From Paenibacillus odorifer (lineage in GTDB: Bacteria > Bacillota > Bacilli > Paenibacillales > Paenibacillaceae): a stretch of 64,000 nt of DNA. Location: NCBI RefSeq assembly GCF_000758725.1, contig NZ_CP009428.1, forward strand, positions 1,984,001-2,048,000, read 5' to 3'. Under the pieces are notes generated by a model. It made no database searches and was not told where the DNA came from. It worked only from the letters and a program-made list of their open reading frames with translations. How positions within the stretch are numbered: the stretch's first letter is position 1; each line of letters opens with the position of its first letter. Both the position numbers and the translations under genes were made by a program. Below are positions 57,859-64,000 of the stretch, one piece after another.

Positions 57859-58539
57859 TTAACGCCTCCTCTTTTCGAGTTCCTCTAACTTTTTTAGAAA
57901 AGCATTCTCCGCACGCAGGCGTGCATTCTCGTATTCCAGCTTTTGCATCGCGAGTTTGTGGCGATCTGCTTCCGTAAGTTCTTCAGGCGCTTTGGTGCGT
58001 CCTCTACCGTCTCGTAATGCCTCTTCACCACCTGCTTCGTACTTCTTTACCCAGCTATATACTTGTTGGTAAGACACGTGAAAATGGCTTGCCGCCTTCG
58101 CATAGTCTTCTCCGTTCGAAAGGCAGTACAGCACGATATTTATCCGTTCCTGCCAAGTGGTTACGCGTCCTTTGGTCATAGCTTTAGTTCCTCCTGAATG
58201 AGCTGTTAAGCTGTTGCTATGACCATTATACTTCCTAATCCAGTTGGCGAGTTGGGTTGCACTTGCAATCTTATACTTGCAGATGATTTGGTTTTGCGAC
58301 AATCCTCCCTCGAGATAATCCTTAACGGCATAGAGTTTAAGTTCTGCAGAATACGTACGATTGTAGCTTCGGACTTCCAGCCCTTCGTATCCATACAATT
58401 GATAACGTTGCCGCCACTTCACTATAGAGTTTTTGGATATTCCATACTTCCGGGCCGCAGCTTTCAAACCAATGTCGCCCCGTTCAATTTCTTGGAGAAT
58501 CGTTAACTTTTCCAGTGCTGTATACTTTTTTTGTTCCAT
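57859..58539 (-). CDS. IS3-family OrfA, helix-turn-helix protein
   Basis: 226 residues with two tandem helix-turn-helix units (LKAAARKYGISKNSIVKWRQRY; YAKAASHFHVSYQQVYSWVKKY), then a leucine-zipper-like tail (LAMQKLEYENARLRAENAFL). It binds the IS ends and regulates transposition. The ATG at 58539 is chosen because GGGGAG lies 8 bases upstream; another ATG 15 bp earlier contains that site. Confidence 0.9.
   Translation of the reverse strand: MEQKKYTALEKLTILQEIERGDIGLKAAARKYGISKNSIVKWRQRYQLYGYEGLEVRSYNRTYSAELKLYAVKDYLEGGLSQNQIICKYKIASATQLANWIRKYNGHSNSLTAHSGGTKAMTKGRVTTWQERINIVLYCLSNGEDYAKAASHFHVSYQQVYSWVKKYEAGGEEALRDGRGRTKAPEELTEADRHKLAMQKLEYENARLRAENAFLKKLEELEKRRR
57889..57895 (-). other. 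Programmed -1 frameshift site of the IS element
   Basis: The minus strand reads A-AAA-AAG in the orfA frame, the classic slippery heptamer. After a -1 shift, the frame stays open (VRGTRKEEALRTIRQV) into OrfB. This explains how the two non-overlapping frames give a fusion transposase. Confidence 0.75.
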
Positions 58540-58767
58540 AAAAATGCTCCCCATACAGCGACAGGTTTTTATTATTTCACCTGTCTACTATATGGGGAGC
58601 ATATCAGTTGCTGGGACACCCTCGTATTTTTTAAGTATAGTTCTTGCTCAAAACACTAAACTTTGTTTGGTCGATCACAGTACGCATACCTAGCTGCATC
58701 ACTATGGATCTAGCAGCACCACTATGGATCTAGCAGCCCCACTAACGGAACTGGTAGCCCCTATATT

Positions 58768-59212
58768 GGACTCAGCATCATCGGACCCAGCGGCCCTTAT
58801 ACGCAGCTTTTTCCGATATTTGAATTACTATCGGACCCCATCGCAGCTATTGCCATAAAAAGAGCCCAATATGAACCTTTTTCGATGCAATAGCGTCACT
58901 GGGGTCTGAAACTGTGCTCCAAAGGCGTAAAAAACGTAAATAACGTCATCTGAGTCCGTGAGCGGATGAGGGATAGGATTCAGCATTATCGGATTCAGCA
59001 TTATCGGATTCAGCATTATCGGACTCAGCATCATCGGACCCAGCGGCCCTTATACGCAGCTTTTTCCGATATTTGAATTACTATCGGACCCTATCGCAGC
59101 TATTGCCATGAAAAGCGCCCAATAGGATCCTTTTTCGATGCAATAGCGTCACTGGGGTCCGAAACTCTGCTCCAAAGGGCGAAAATTCGTAAATAACGTC
59201 ATCTGAGTCCGC
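58768..59212. repeat. Family-1 palindromic repeat, tandem copies D1 and D2, with 15-bp satellites
   Basis: Two near-identical ~190-bp copies start at 58768 and 59021 (GGACTCAGCATCATCGGACC.. TATCGGACCC..GCAGCTATTGCCAT.. GATGCAATAGCGTCACTGGG.. AATAACGTCATCTGAGTCCG). Between them GGATTCAGCATTATC is repeated three times (58976-59020) and leads into the second copy. Just left, ACTATGGATCTAGCAGC appears twice (58702-58740). No gene is seen between 58622 and 59341. Confidence 0.85.
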
Positions 59213-59270
59213 AAGCCGCGGATGACGATGAGGACTCCCCGATGCAGATTTTAGCTTCATACATAAAATG

Positions 59271-59317
59271 AGGGTATCCCCACAACAGCTCAAAGTTGTT
59301 GGGATACCCTTTTTAAT
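59271..59317. terminator. Terminator between repeats and small membrane protein gene
   Basis: GGGTATCCC..CAAC pairs with GTTG..GGGATACCC around AGCTCAAA; TTTTT follows on the plus strand, and ATTTTAT on the minus. It probably ends the minus-strand gene that stops at 59342. Confidence 0.75.
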
Positions 59318-59341
59318 GAAGTTAGCATGTTTAAAAGAAGC

Positions 59342-59803
59342 TTAAAGCGTTCCTGCATTGACTAGAAAGGTTGTAATAAGCAGCATAAAGAGTAAGATAA
59401 TAACACCATTGACTATCGTGCCAATAATGCCAAACACCTTGCGCCGTTTCCGAATGGAAAGCCCAATGATGCCGATGACTACACCGATTACATTAAGAGC
59501 AGCCAGAATAATAACCGTTAATCCTAGAAGCATTATGAATTGCGAGGACTGGCTTAATAGTTCGGAATTCTCATTAACCAATGAAGAAGACTTCATTATA
59601 ATAGAGATAAAGATGGCTGCGTAGCCGATGATCGACACGAGACAGATAATGAATGAAGCAATACCAGGTCCAGAATGTTGAAGATCATGTTCTACTTTTT
59701 GATGCGTAGACGATAAATCAGCGCTTGGGTAATCCGGATGAGGGCTGGGATTTCCTACCTCTGCCGCAGGTACGTCTGATTTTGACAGAGAATTTAAGTC
59801 CAT
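59342..59803 (-). CDS. Small membrane protein, DUF4190-like
   Basis: 153 residues. A hydrophilic, Pro/Ser-rich N-terminus (~55 residues) is followed by two or three hydrophobic segments (IASFIICLVSIIGYAAIFIS; IMLLGLTVIILAALNVIGVV; FGIIGTIVNGVIILLFMLL). The SIRKRRKVFGIIG loop between the last two resembles the DUF4190 type. Function unknown. The ATG at 59803 follows AAGGAGTG; an upstream start lacks a site. Confidence 0.75.
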   Translation of the reverse strand: MDLNSLSKSDVPAAEVGNPSPHPDYPSADLSSTHQKVEHDLQHSGPGIASFIICLVSIIGYAAIFISIIMKSSSLVNENSELLSQSSQFIMLLGLTVIILAALNVIGVVIGIIGLSIRKRRKVFGIIGTIVNGVIILLFMLLITTFLVNAGTL

Positions 59804-59973
59804 GGTTTGCACTCCTTGAGAGATTAGAATGAAAATGTTGTTAATATCCACTTTTTCATATTGATGCTAAAAAAGCAACCCCTGAATGAGGCAAATTAAA
59901 AAATGACTGCTGGAAATAGGAGCTGGCATTACGTTATGATAGAATGAGTCTAAAATTAAGGGGGTGTAATCAT

Positions 59974-60357
59974 TTGCAACGGAAATTTATGGCCTGGGGG
60001 GCTGTGCTAGCAATGCTGGCAGTAGGAATTGGTGCTTTCGGTGCCCATCTACTAAAACCAGTTATCAGTGAAGACTATATGAAGGTATATGAGACTGGCG
60101 TGCAGTATCACTTGGTACATGCGCTGGGGGTAATTCTCATCGCACTGGCTGTGGGCCAATGGGGCGAAAGTGCCCGATTACGTTGGGCGGGTCGATTGTT
60201 AATTGCAGGTACCATTTTGTTCTCTGGCAGTTTGTATGTTCTGAGTATCTCCGGAATTAAGGTGCTAGGAGCGATTACACCTATCGGTGGGGTATGCTTT
60301 ATAATTGGCTGGTTATGCCTTGCGATAGAAGGATTTTCACGTAAAACGTCGTCTTAG
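59974..60357 (+). CDS. DUF423 membrane protein (YwdK-like)
   Basis: 127 residues with four hydrophobic segments. DUF423 marks are GAVLAMLAVGIGAFGAHLLK at the N-terminus, ETGVQYHLVHALG and the end VLGAITPIGGVCFIIGWLCL. Function unknown. The TTG at 59974 follows AAGGGGGTG by 8 bases; the next in-frame ATG (59989) is the alternative. Confidence 0.88.
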   Translation: MQRKFMAWGAVLAMLAVGIGAFGAHLLKPVISEDYMKVYETGVQYHLVHALGVILIALAVGQWGESARLRWAGRLLIAGTILFSGSLYVLSISGIKVLGAITPIGGVCFIIGWLCLAIEGFSRKTSS

Positions 60358-60374
60358 TTGTTAGGAAAAGAAAG

Positions 60375-60417
60375 ACCAATAAGCACCTATTCCCAAAGAG
60401 GGAGGGTGCTTATTTGC
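60375..60417. terminator. Terminator between DUF423 gene and unknown gene
   Basis: AATAAGCACC pairs with GGTGCTTATT around a ~17-base loop; T- and A-rich flanks suit the convergent genes. Confidence 0.75.
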
Positions 60418-60432
60418 TTGTAACGCATGCGC

Positions 60433-60960
60433 TTACAGAAACTCGTCGATTTCATTTAGATTAAAGCTGTACACCTGCTTCTCATCCACATGGTAGACAC
60501 TTATAGAGTTGGCTGCTTCATCAAAGTTTAAAATACGACAGGGCATGGACACTTGTTTCCCGTACCGGTTCGCTCGTAAACGTACCAATTGATTATTCTG
60601 AATATACTGACGAATCTTCCCGTATGCATCAGCTGGCGTTTCAATTGCCGTTTGCTGTGCAGGCGTTTCTGCCTGTTTTTTTATCGGTGTATCCAGCTGC
60701 TTCTTTGTGGATTTTGGAGGCAGCTTTAATGAAATGGGAGGAGCAGAGTTTTGATTCAAAGCTAGTTTAGCGGAGCGTAGCAAGCTGTCAATGGTTCTCC
60801 CTAATTCAAGACCGGAGTTAATGTTGAAATCTGTGATATGGTCATTATTGTTCAACATTTCGAGCAGAAATTGCAGTGCAAGCGGGTTGGTACGGGCATT
60901 AATCAGGATGTCGACGTTAAATAAATAATTGCCGTCTGTGCGTTGTAGTTTCTCGTCCAT
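60433..60960 (-). CDS. Unknown protein with small C-terminal beta domain
   Basis: 175 residues, no family recognised. The N-terminal ~70 residues look helical (VDILINARTNPLALQFLLEM; LELGRTIDSLLRSAKLAL); a charged Lys/Pro/Gln linker follows; the last ~60 residues (IRQYIQNNQLVRLRANRYGK..CRILNFDEAANSISVYHVDE) look like a WYL- or Sm-like small beta barrel. ATG 60960 follows GGGGGA; the longer upstream frame has no site. Divergent from the yunC gene. Confidence 0.7.
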   Translation of the reverse strand: MDEKLQRTDGNYLFNVDILINARTNPLALQFLLEMLNNNDHITDFNINSGLELGRTIDSLLRSAKLALNQNSAPPISLKLPPKSTKKQLDTPIKKQAETPAQQTAIETPADAYGKIRQYIQNNQLVRLRANRYGKQVSMPCRILNFDEAANSISVYHVDEKQVYSFNLNEIDEFL

Positions 60961-61174
60961 AAATCCCCCAGCTTTTCGTTTAGAACATCTCTGAATGGTT
61001 ACAGGAATGTAATTAACTATAACATTAAACATGCAATATTCATATACCCAGGACTACTGGAATAGGGACTATTATACTGCATTTTATACTAGGCATAGGA
61101 CTACCGTCAGCACACCCACAGGAAAATTAGCATACATATACAACGTGGATAGTGAAAAAAAGGAGGTGCTGCTA

Positions 61175-61477
61175 TTGGTTACTATGGAGCCTATTACAGT
61201 AGGTGAACATACGCTGATCGGGGTAGAGGTTAAGCTTCCCAAAACTACACTGCTCTCCATCAGCACGAACCGAGGTTATATTATGTGCGGTGCACTGGAT
61301 GTCGGTCTCCTTAATGAAACCCTTAGTGATCGGCATATCATCGCGGCTCGTGCGGTGGGTGTACGGACACTTGCCCAGCTTCTAGCTGCTCCATTGGAGT
61401 CTGTAACGATAGAAGCAGAGAGACTTGGCATCGTACCAGGTATGACGGGTGCGGAAGCGTTACTTCTTATGGTCTGA
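61175..61477 (+). CDS. yunC: DUF1805 protein YunC
   Basis: 100 residues, similar in length and sequence to B. subtilis YunC: VEVKLPKTTLLSISTNRGYI, MCGALDVGLLNETL, RAVGVRTLAQLLAAPLESVT, GMTGAEALL. Function unknown. The TTG at 61175 is chosen because AAAAAGGAGGTG ends 7 bases before it and the protein then starts where YunC does; an open stretch back to an ATG at 61031 is probably leader, and its N-terminus (YSYTQDYWNRDYYTAFY) has no counterpart. Confidence 0.88.
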   Translation: MVTMEPITVGEHTLIGVEVKLPKTTLLSISTNRGYIMCGALDVGLLNETLSDRHIIAARAVGVRTLAQLLAAPLESVTIEAERLGIVPGMTGAEALLLMV

Positions 61478-61497
61478 CCGGAAAATTTAACAATTCC

Positions 61498-61528
61498 AAA
61501 CAAACGGGGCTTAAGCCCTTTTTGTTTG
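61498..61528 (+). terminator. Terminator after yunC
   Basis: AAACAAA..GGGCTTAAGCCC..TTTGTTT, a self-complementary core with an A/T stem extension, 20 bp after the stop. Confidence 0.75.
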
Positions 61529-61613
61529 TGTGCAAGTATTCACATTTGAGCATAATCGGGTGTGTCTTTGCTCATGCTAGTTTAAGTAAAGGTGTTATGG
61601 AAGGCTTCTCCTT

Positions 61614-61639
61614 GTTTCGTATTAAAGGTAAAAGGGTAA
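61614..61639 (+). promoter_or_regulatory. Stress-type promoter candidate for dps
   Basis: GTTTCG, 14 bp, then GGGTAA matches the general-stress sigma-B pattern (GTTTAA-N13-15-GGGTAT) at 10 of 12 bases, about 78 bp before dps. B. subtilis dps is sigma-B dependent. Whether this organism has sigma-B is unknown; sigma-F/G-type factors read related sequences. An inverted repeat GTTACTA..TAGTAAC (61655-61682) lies in the leader. Confidence 0.35.
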
Positions 61640-61716
61640 ATTAAGAATAGACAAGTTACTACCGGACGAAGGAAATAGTAACCGGTAAATATAATGGATA
61701 AGGTAGGGATCATCTC

Positions 61717-62178
61717 ATGGCTAAAGCATCGAATAAAGTAAATACAACTTCACTGGAACAGATCATGAATCGTCAGGTTGCTAACTTAAATGTCCTGTAC
61801 GTAAAAATTCATAACTTTCATTGGTACGTCAAAGGAGAACAGTTTTTCTCCCTTCATGTGAAATTTGAGGAATTATATAATGAAGTAACCCTTCACATGG
61901 ATGAAGTAGCAGAACGCTTGCTAACCATCAAAGGCAGTCCGGCAGCAACATTGAAAGAATATTTGGAATTAGCTACAATTCAAGAAGCTACAGGTAAGGA
62001 AGATACACGGGGAATGGTTCAGTCTCTGATTGAAGACTTCGCCACCATCTCTGAAGAGCTGACAGAAGGCATCGAGCTTGCCGAAGAAACCAAGGATCAG
62101 CCAACCTCAGATATGTTCATTAAAATCCGTAGTGATCTGGAGAAACACCAATGGATGCTACGTTCATTTCTTAGCTAA
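61717..62178 (+). CDS. dps: Dps-family ferritin-like DNA-protection protein
   Basis: 153 residues. The Dps ferroxidase signature is complete and correctly spaced: H35 (NFHWYVKG), H47 (FSLHVKFEEL), D62 and E66 (MDEVAERLL). Dps dodecamers oxidise and store iron with peroxide and protect DNA. It is followed by a terminator and then the suf operon, so the neighbourhood concerns iron handling. Ribosome site is weak (TAGGGATCATC). Confidence 0.94.
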   Translation: MAKASNKVNTTSLEQIMNRQVANLNVLYVKIHNFHWYVKGEQFFSLHVKFEELYNEVTLHMDEVAERLLTIKGSPAATLKEYLELATIQEATGKEDTRGMVQSLIEDFATISEELTEGIELAEETKDQPTSDMFIKIRSDLEKHQWMLRSFLS

Positions 62179-62198
62179 TCATTAAGCAGTTTGAATAA

Positions 62199-62226
62199 GA
62201 CTTCCTGCGGGAAGTCTTATTTTTGC
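62199..62226 (+). terminator. Terminator after dps
   Basis: GACTTCC-TGC-GGGAAGTC followed by TTATTTTT, 20 bp past the stop codon. Confidence 0.8.
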
Positions 62227-62317
62227 GTTAGTCTTATACTTAATGAAAATCTTCTCTGAGTCACAAGTGATTAGCTAAAGAGAAATTTGTAAAAAAACAA
62301 GGTTTGATATAAAATTA

Positions 62318-62348
62318 GTGAGAATCATTGATAATCATTGTGATTCAA
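62318..62348. promoter_or_regulatory. Fur/PerR-type operator candidate before sufC
   Basis: GTGAGAATCATTGATAATCA followed by TTGTGATTCA contains overlapping GA(G/T)AATCATTG hexamer-type repeats, like Fur-family boxes. It lies 110-140 bp before sufC and just ahead of an A/T-rich stretch with possible promoters. Iron or peroxide control of the suf operon is inferred. Confidence 0.45.
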
Positions 62349-62458
62349 TTTATAATAATTATAATGTGATAGAAAATCTAATTGTGCTGGGAATCAGGAT
62401 TATCCTGTTTCAATACAACTTTTGATTTCGCAAATCGATCAATGGAGGGAATAATATT

Positions 62459-63241
62459 ATGGCAGCAGAATTTGTCATTGAGGGTCTTAAAGCGACGATT
62501 GAGGGAAAAGAAATTTTGAAGGGGATTAACCTTCAAATGAAAGGTGGCGAAATTCACGCCATCATGGGACCAAACGGTACAGGTAAAAGTACTTTGGCTT
62601 CGGCGCTAATGGGTCATCCTAAATACGAAGTAACTGATGGAACTGCAACTCTTGATGGTGAAGATCTTCTGGAGATGGCTGTTGATGAACGCGCACGTGC
62701 AGGTCTTTTCCTTGCAATGCAATATCCAAGCGAAATCTCTGGAGTAACTAACTCCGACTTCTTGCGTTCTGCCATTAATTCCCGTCGTGAAGAGGGAAGC
62801 GAAATCTCGTTGATTCGTTTTATTCGCCAAATGGAAGCAAAGATGAAAGAACTAGATATGAACCCTGAGTTTTTACACCGTTACTTGAACGAAGGCTTCT
62901 CCGGTGGTGAGAAGAAACGTAATGAAATTCTACAAATGATGATGCTGGATCCAAAAATCGTGATCTTGGACGAAATTGACTCCGGTCTTGATATTGATGC
63001 TTTGAAAATTGTAGCTGAAGGCGTAAACTCCATGCGGAGCGAAGAACGCGGCTTCTTAGTTATTACCCACTATCAACGTCTTTTGAACTACATCAAACCT
63101 GATTATGTTCACGTTATGATGCAAGGTAGAATCGTGAAATCCGGTGGTCCAGAGCTTGCACAGCGTCTGGAAGCAGAGGGTTATGAATGGATTAAAGAAG
63201 AACTTGGAATTGAAGATGAAACTGTAGGGCAAGAAGCGTAA
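62459..63241 (+). CDS. sufC: Fe-S cluster assembly ATPase SufC
   Basis: 260 residues. ABC-type ATPase with Walker A GPNGTGKST near residue 38, signature FSGGEKKRNEIL, Walker B IVILDEIDSGLD and the H-loop VITHYQRLL. The family's DExDSGLDIDALK form marks SufC. It binds SufB and SufD to make the iron-sulphur scaffold. ATG follows GGAGGGA. First gene of a suf operon; sufD begins 26 bp later. Confidence 0.96.
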   Translation: MAAEFVIEGLKATIEGKEILKGINLQMKGGEIHAIMGPNGTGKSTLASALMGHPKYEVTDGTATLDGEDLLEMAVDERARAGLFLAMQYPSEISGVTNSDFLRSAINSRREEGSEISLIRFIRQMEAKMKELDMNPEFLHRYLNEGFSGGEKKRNEILQMMMLDPKIVILDEIDSGLDIDALKIVAEGVNSMRSEERGFLVITHYQRLLNYIKPDYVHVMMQGRIVKSGGPELAQRLEAEGYEWIKEELGIEDETVGQEA

Positions 63242-63267
63242 GAAACGCCAGGAAGGAGGAGACCACT

Positions 63268-64000
63268 ATGACGACACAGACCATTCTTCCGGTGGATGCC
63301 GAACGCTTGAGCGAATTATCGCACAGCAGCGGCGAACCGGGTTGGCTGAAAGAAAGCCGCTTGAAGGCACTAGAATTGGCAGCTACTCTGACACTGCCTA
63401 AATTAGAGAAGACACGGATTGATCGTTGGAATGTCAATAATTATGGTAGCTATAAAGCAAGTGAACCTTTTGCTTCGCTAAGTGATGCACCTGCATCTAT
63501 TTCTTCCTTGATCAAGGATCAGGAGGAAGGCAGCCTGATTATTCAACGCAACTCTGGTGCAGTATATACACGTATCGCTCCTGAGCTTGCAGAACAGGGT
63601 GTTATTTTTACAGATCTACAGACAGCTGTTAAAGAACACGGAGATTTGGTTCAACGTTACCTGCATAAAGCCATTCAGCCAGACGAGCATTCTATCGCAG
63701 CGCTTCATGCTGCATTGTGGAATGGTGGAGTATTCCTCTATGTTCCTAAGAATGTTGTTATTGAAACTCCGCTTCAAGCAGTGCTGTTAACGGATGATGC
63801 GGCAGCTACTTTTGTTCCACACATTCTGGTCGTAGCTGATACTAACAGTTCCGTAACCTATGTAGACAACTACGTATCGGATAAAGAAGAAGCTGGACTA
63901 CACAATGGTGCGGTAGAGGTATTCGTGGGCGCTGGCGCTAAAGTTCGTTATGCTACAGTGCATCAGCTTGGTGTAGATACTACAGATGTAACTTATCGCC
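63268..64000 (+). CDS. sufD: Fe-S cluster assembly protein SufD, 3' end outside window
   Basis: The first 244 codons are present; the frame is open to the window edge. The N-terminus is MTTQTILPVDAERLSELSHS and shows SufD features: PGWLKESRLKALELAATL, DRWNVNNYGSYK, ALHAALWNGGVFLYVPKNV and the start of the beta-helix (HILVVADTNSSVTYVDNYV). It forms the SufBC2D scaffold with SufC. AAGGAGGAG is 6 bases before the ATG. In related genomes sufS, sufU and sufB follow. Confidence 0.95.
   Translation, partial: MTTQTILPVDAERLSELSHSSGEPGWLKESRLKALELAATLTLPKLEKTRIDRWNVNNYGSYKASEPFASLSDAPASISSLIKDQEEGSLIIQRNSGAVYTRIAPELAEQGVIFTDLQTAVKEHGDLVQRYLHKAIQPDEHSIAALHAALWNGGVFLYVPKNVVIETPLQAVLLTDDAAATFVPHILVVADTNSSVTYVDNYVSDKEEAGLHNGAVEVFVGAGAKVRYATVHQLGVDTTDVTYR

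Larger units (their letters stand above)
56908..58621 (-). mobile_element. IS3-family (IS150-like) insertion sequence
   Basis: About 1.7 kb, bounded by GGGTGTCTCAGCAA on the left and TTGCTGGGACACCC on the right (13 of 14 matching as inverted repeats; flanking GA/TC extends the match). Inside, a second, imperfect inverted repeat of ~40 bp (left TGAACTGCACCCCGTC then AAGTAGACAG; right, as reverse complement, TGATATGCTCCCCATAT then AGTAGACAG) is displaced by ~14 bp on the left. It carries orfA and orfB on the minus strand. I could not find a convincing target duplication. Confidence 0.85.

Noticed and set aside
61031..61174. N-terminal extension of YunC from an ATG at 61031
   Set aside because: A strong ribosome site precedes TTG 61175, where the family N-terminus begins; the upstream translation looks like random Tyr-rich leader.

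Overview
The window reads as chromosomal DNA of a spore-forming Bacillota, most likely Paenibacillus. The evidence is strong GGAGG-type ribosome sites with many TTG and GTG starts, the sporulation proteins PrkA, SpoVR and YhbH, an S-layer-anchored amylopullulanase, a Bacillus-like maltodextrin gene set, and long imperfect palindromes between genes. No rRNA, tRNA, prophage or CRISPR array was seen. Both ends cut through genes: an aminotransferase on the left and sufD on the right.

Layout. 1-9 kb: 3' part of a PLP aminotransferase; a 1.1-kb non-coding field of small repeats; a DUF2161 nuclease-like protein; prkA; an AraC/GyrI regulator; a GNAT acetyltransferase; spoVR. 9-17.7 kb: a GT2-GtrA glycosyltransferase and a phosphodiester glycosidase-like protein, divergent from a two-component system with an ABC exporter (like B. 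subtilis ycbLMNO), then a PAS histidine kinase and a DegV protein. 17.8-44.9 kb: a starch, maltodextrin and alpha-galactoside region. It holds an AraC/GyrI regulator, malL, GH65 maltose phosphorylase, beta-phosphoglucomutase, a LacI regulator, a 2592-residue pullulanase/amylase with SLH domains, a neopullulanase, mdxEFG transport genes, a chemoreceptor, an AraC regulator and a GH4 alpha-galactosidase. 45-56 kb: yhbH, then a giant DUF11-repeat protein split into two frames, and a methyltransferase. 56-64 kb: a lipoprotein, an IS3-family element, small membrane and unknown proteins, yunC, dps, sufC and sufD.

How the sugar genes fit together (inference from families): the surface amylopullulanase cuts starch and pullulan; MdxEFG imports maltodextrins, with no ATPase gene here, so probably a shared MsmX-type ATPase; neopullulanase, MalL and maltose phosphorylase break them down; beta-phosphoglucomutase passes glucose 1-phosphate to glycolysis; the LacI protein and CcpA probably regulate. 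The chemoreceptor after mdxG suggests that taxis is linked to uptake.

The least explained items are two families of long palindromic intergenic repeats, a 19-bp palindrome repeated four times, a 3 x 60-bp tandem repeat next to the neopullulanase ribosome site, the A/B alternating DUF11 giant with its frame break and probable ATT start, and a probable CTG start for yhbH. I saw no clearly new defence or biosynthetic system. All assignments come from reading the sequence by eye, without database searches.
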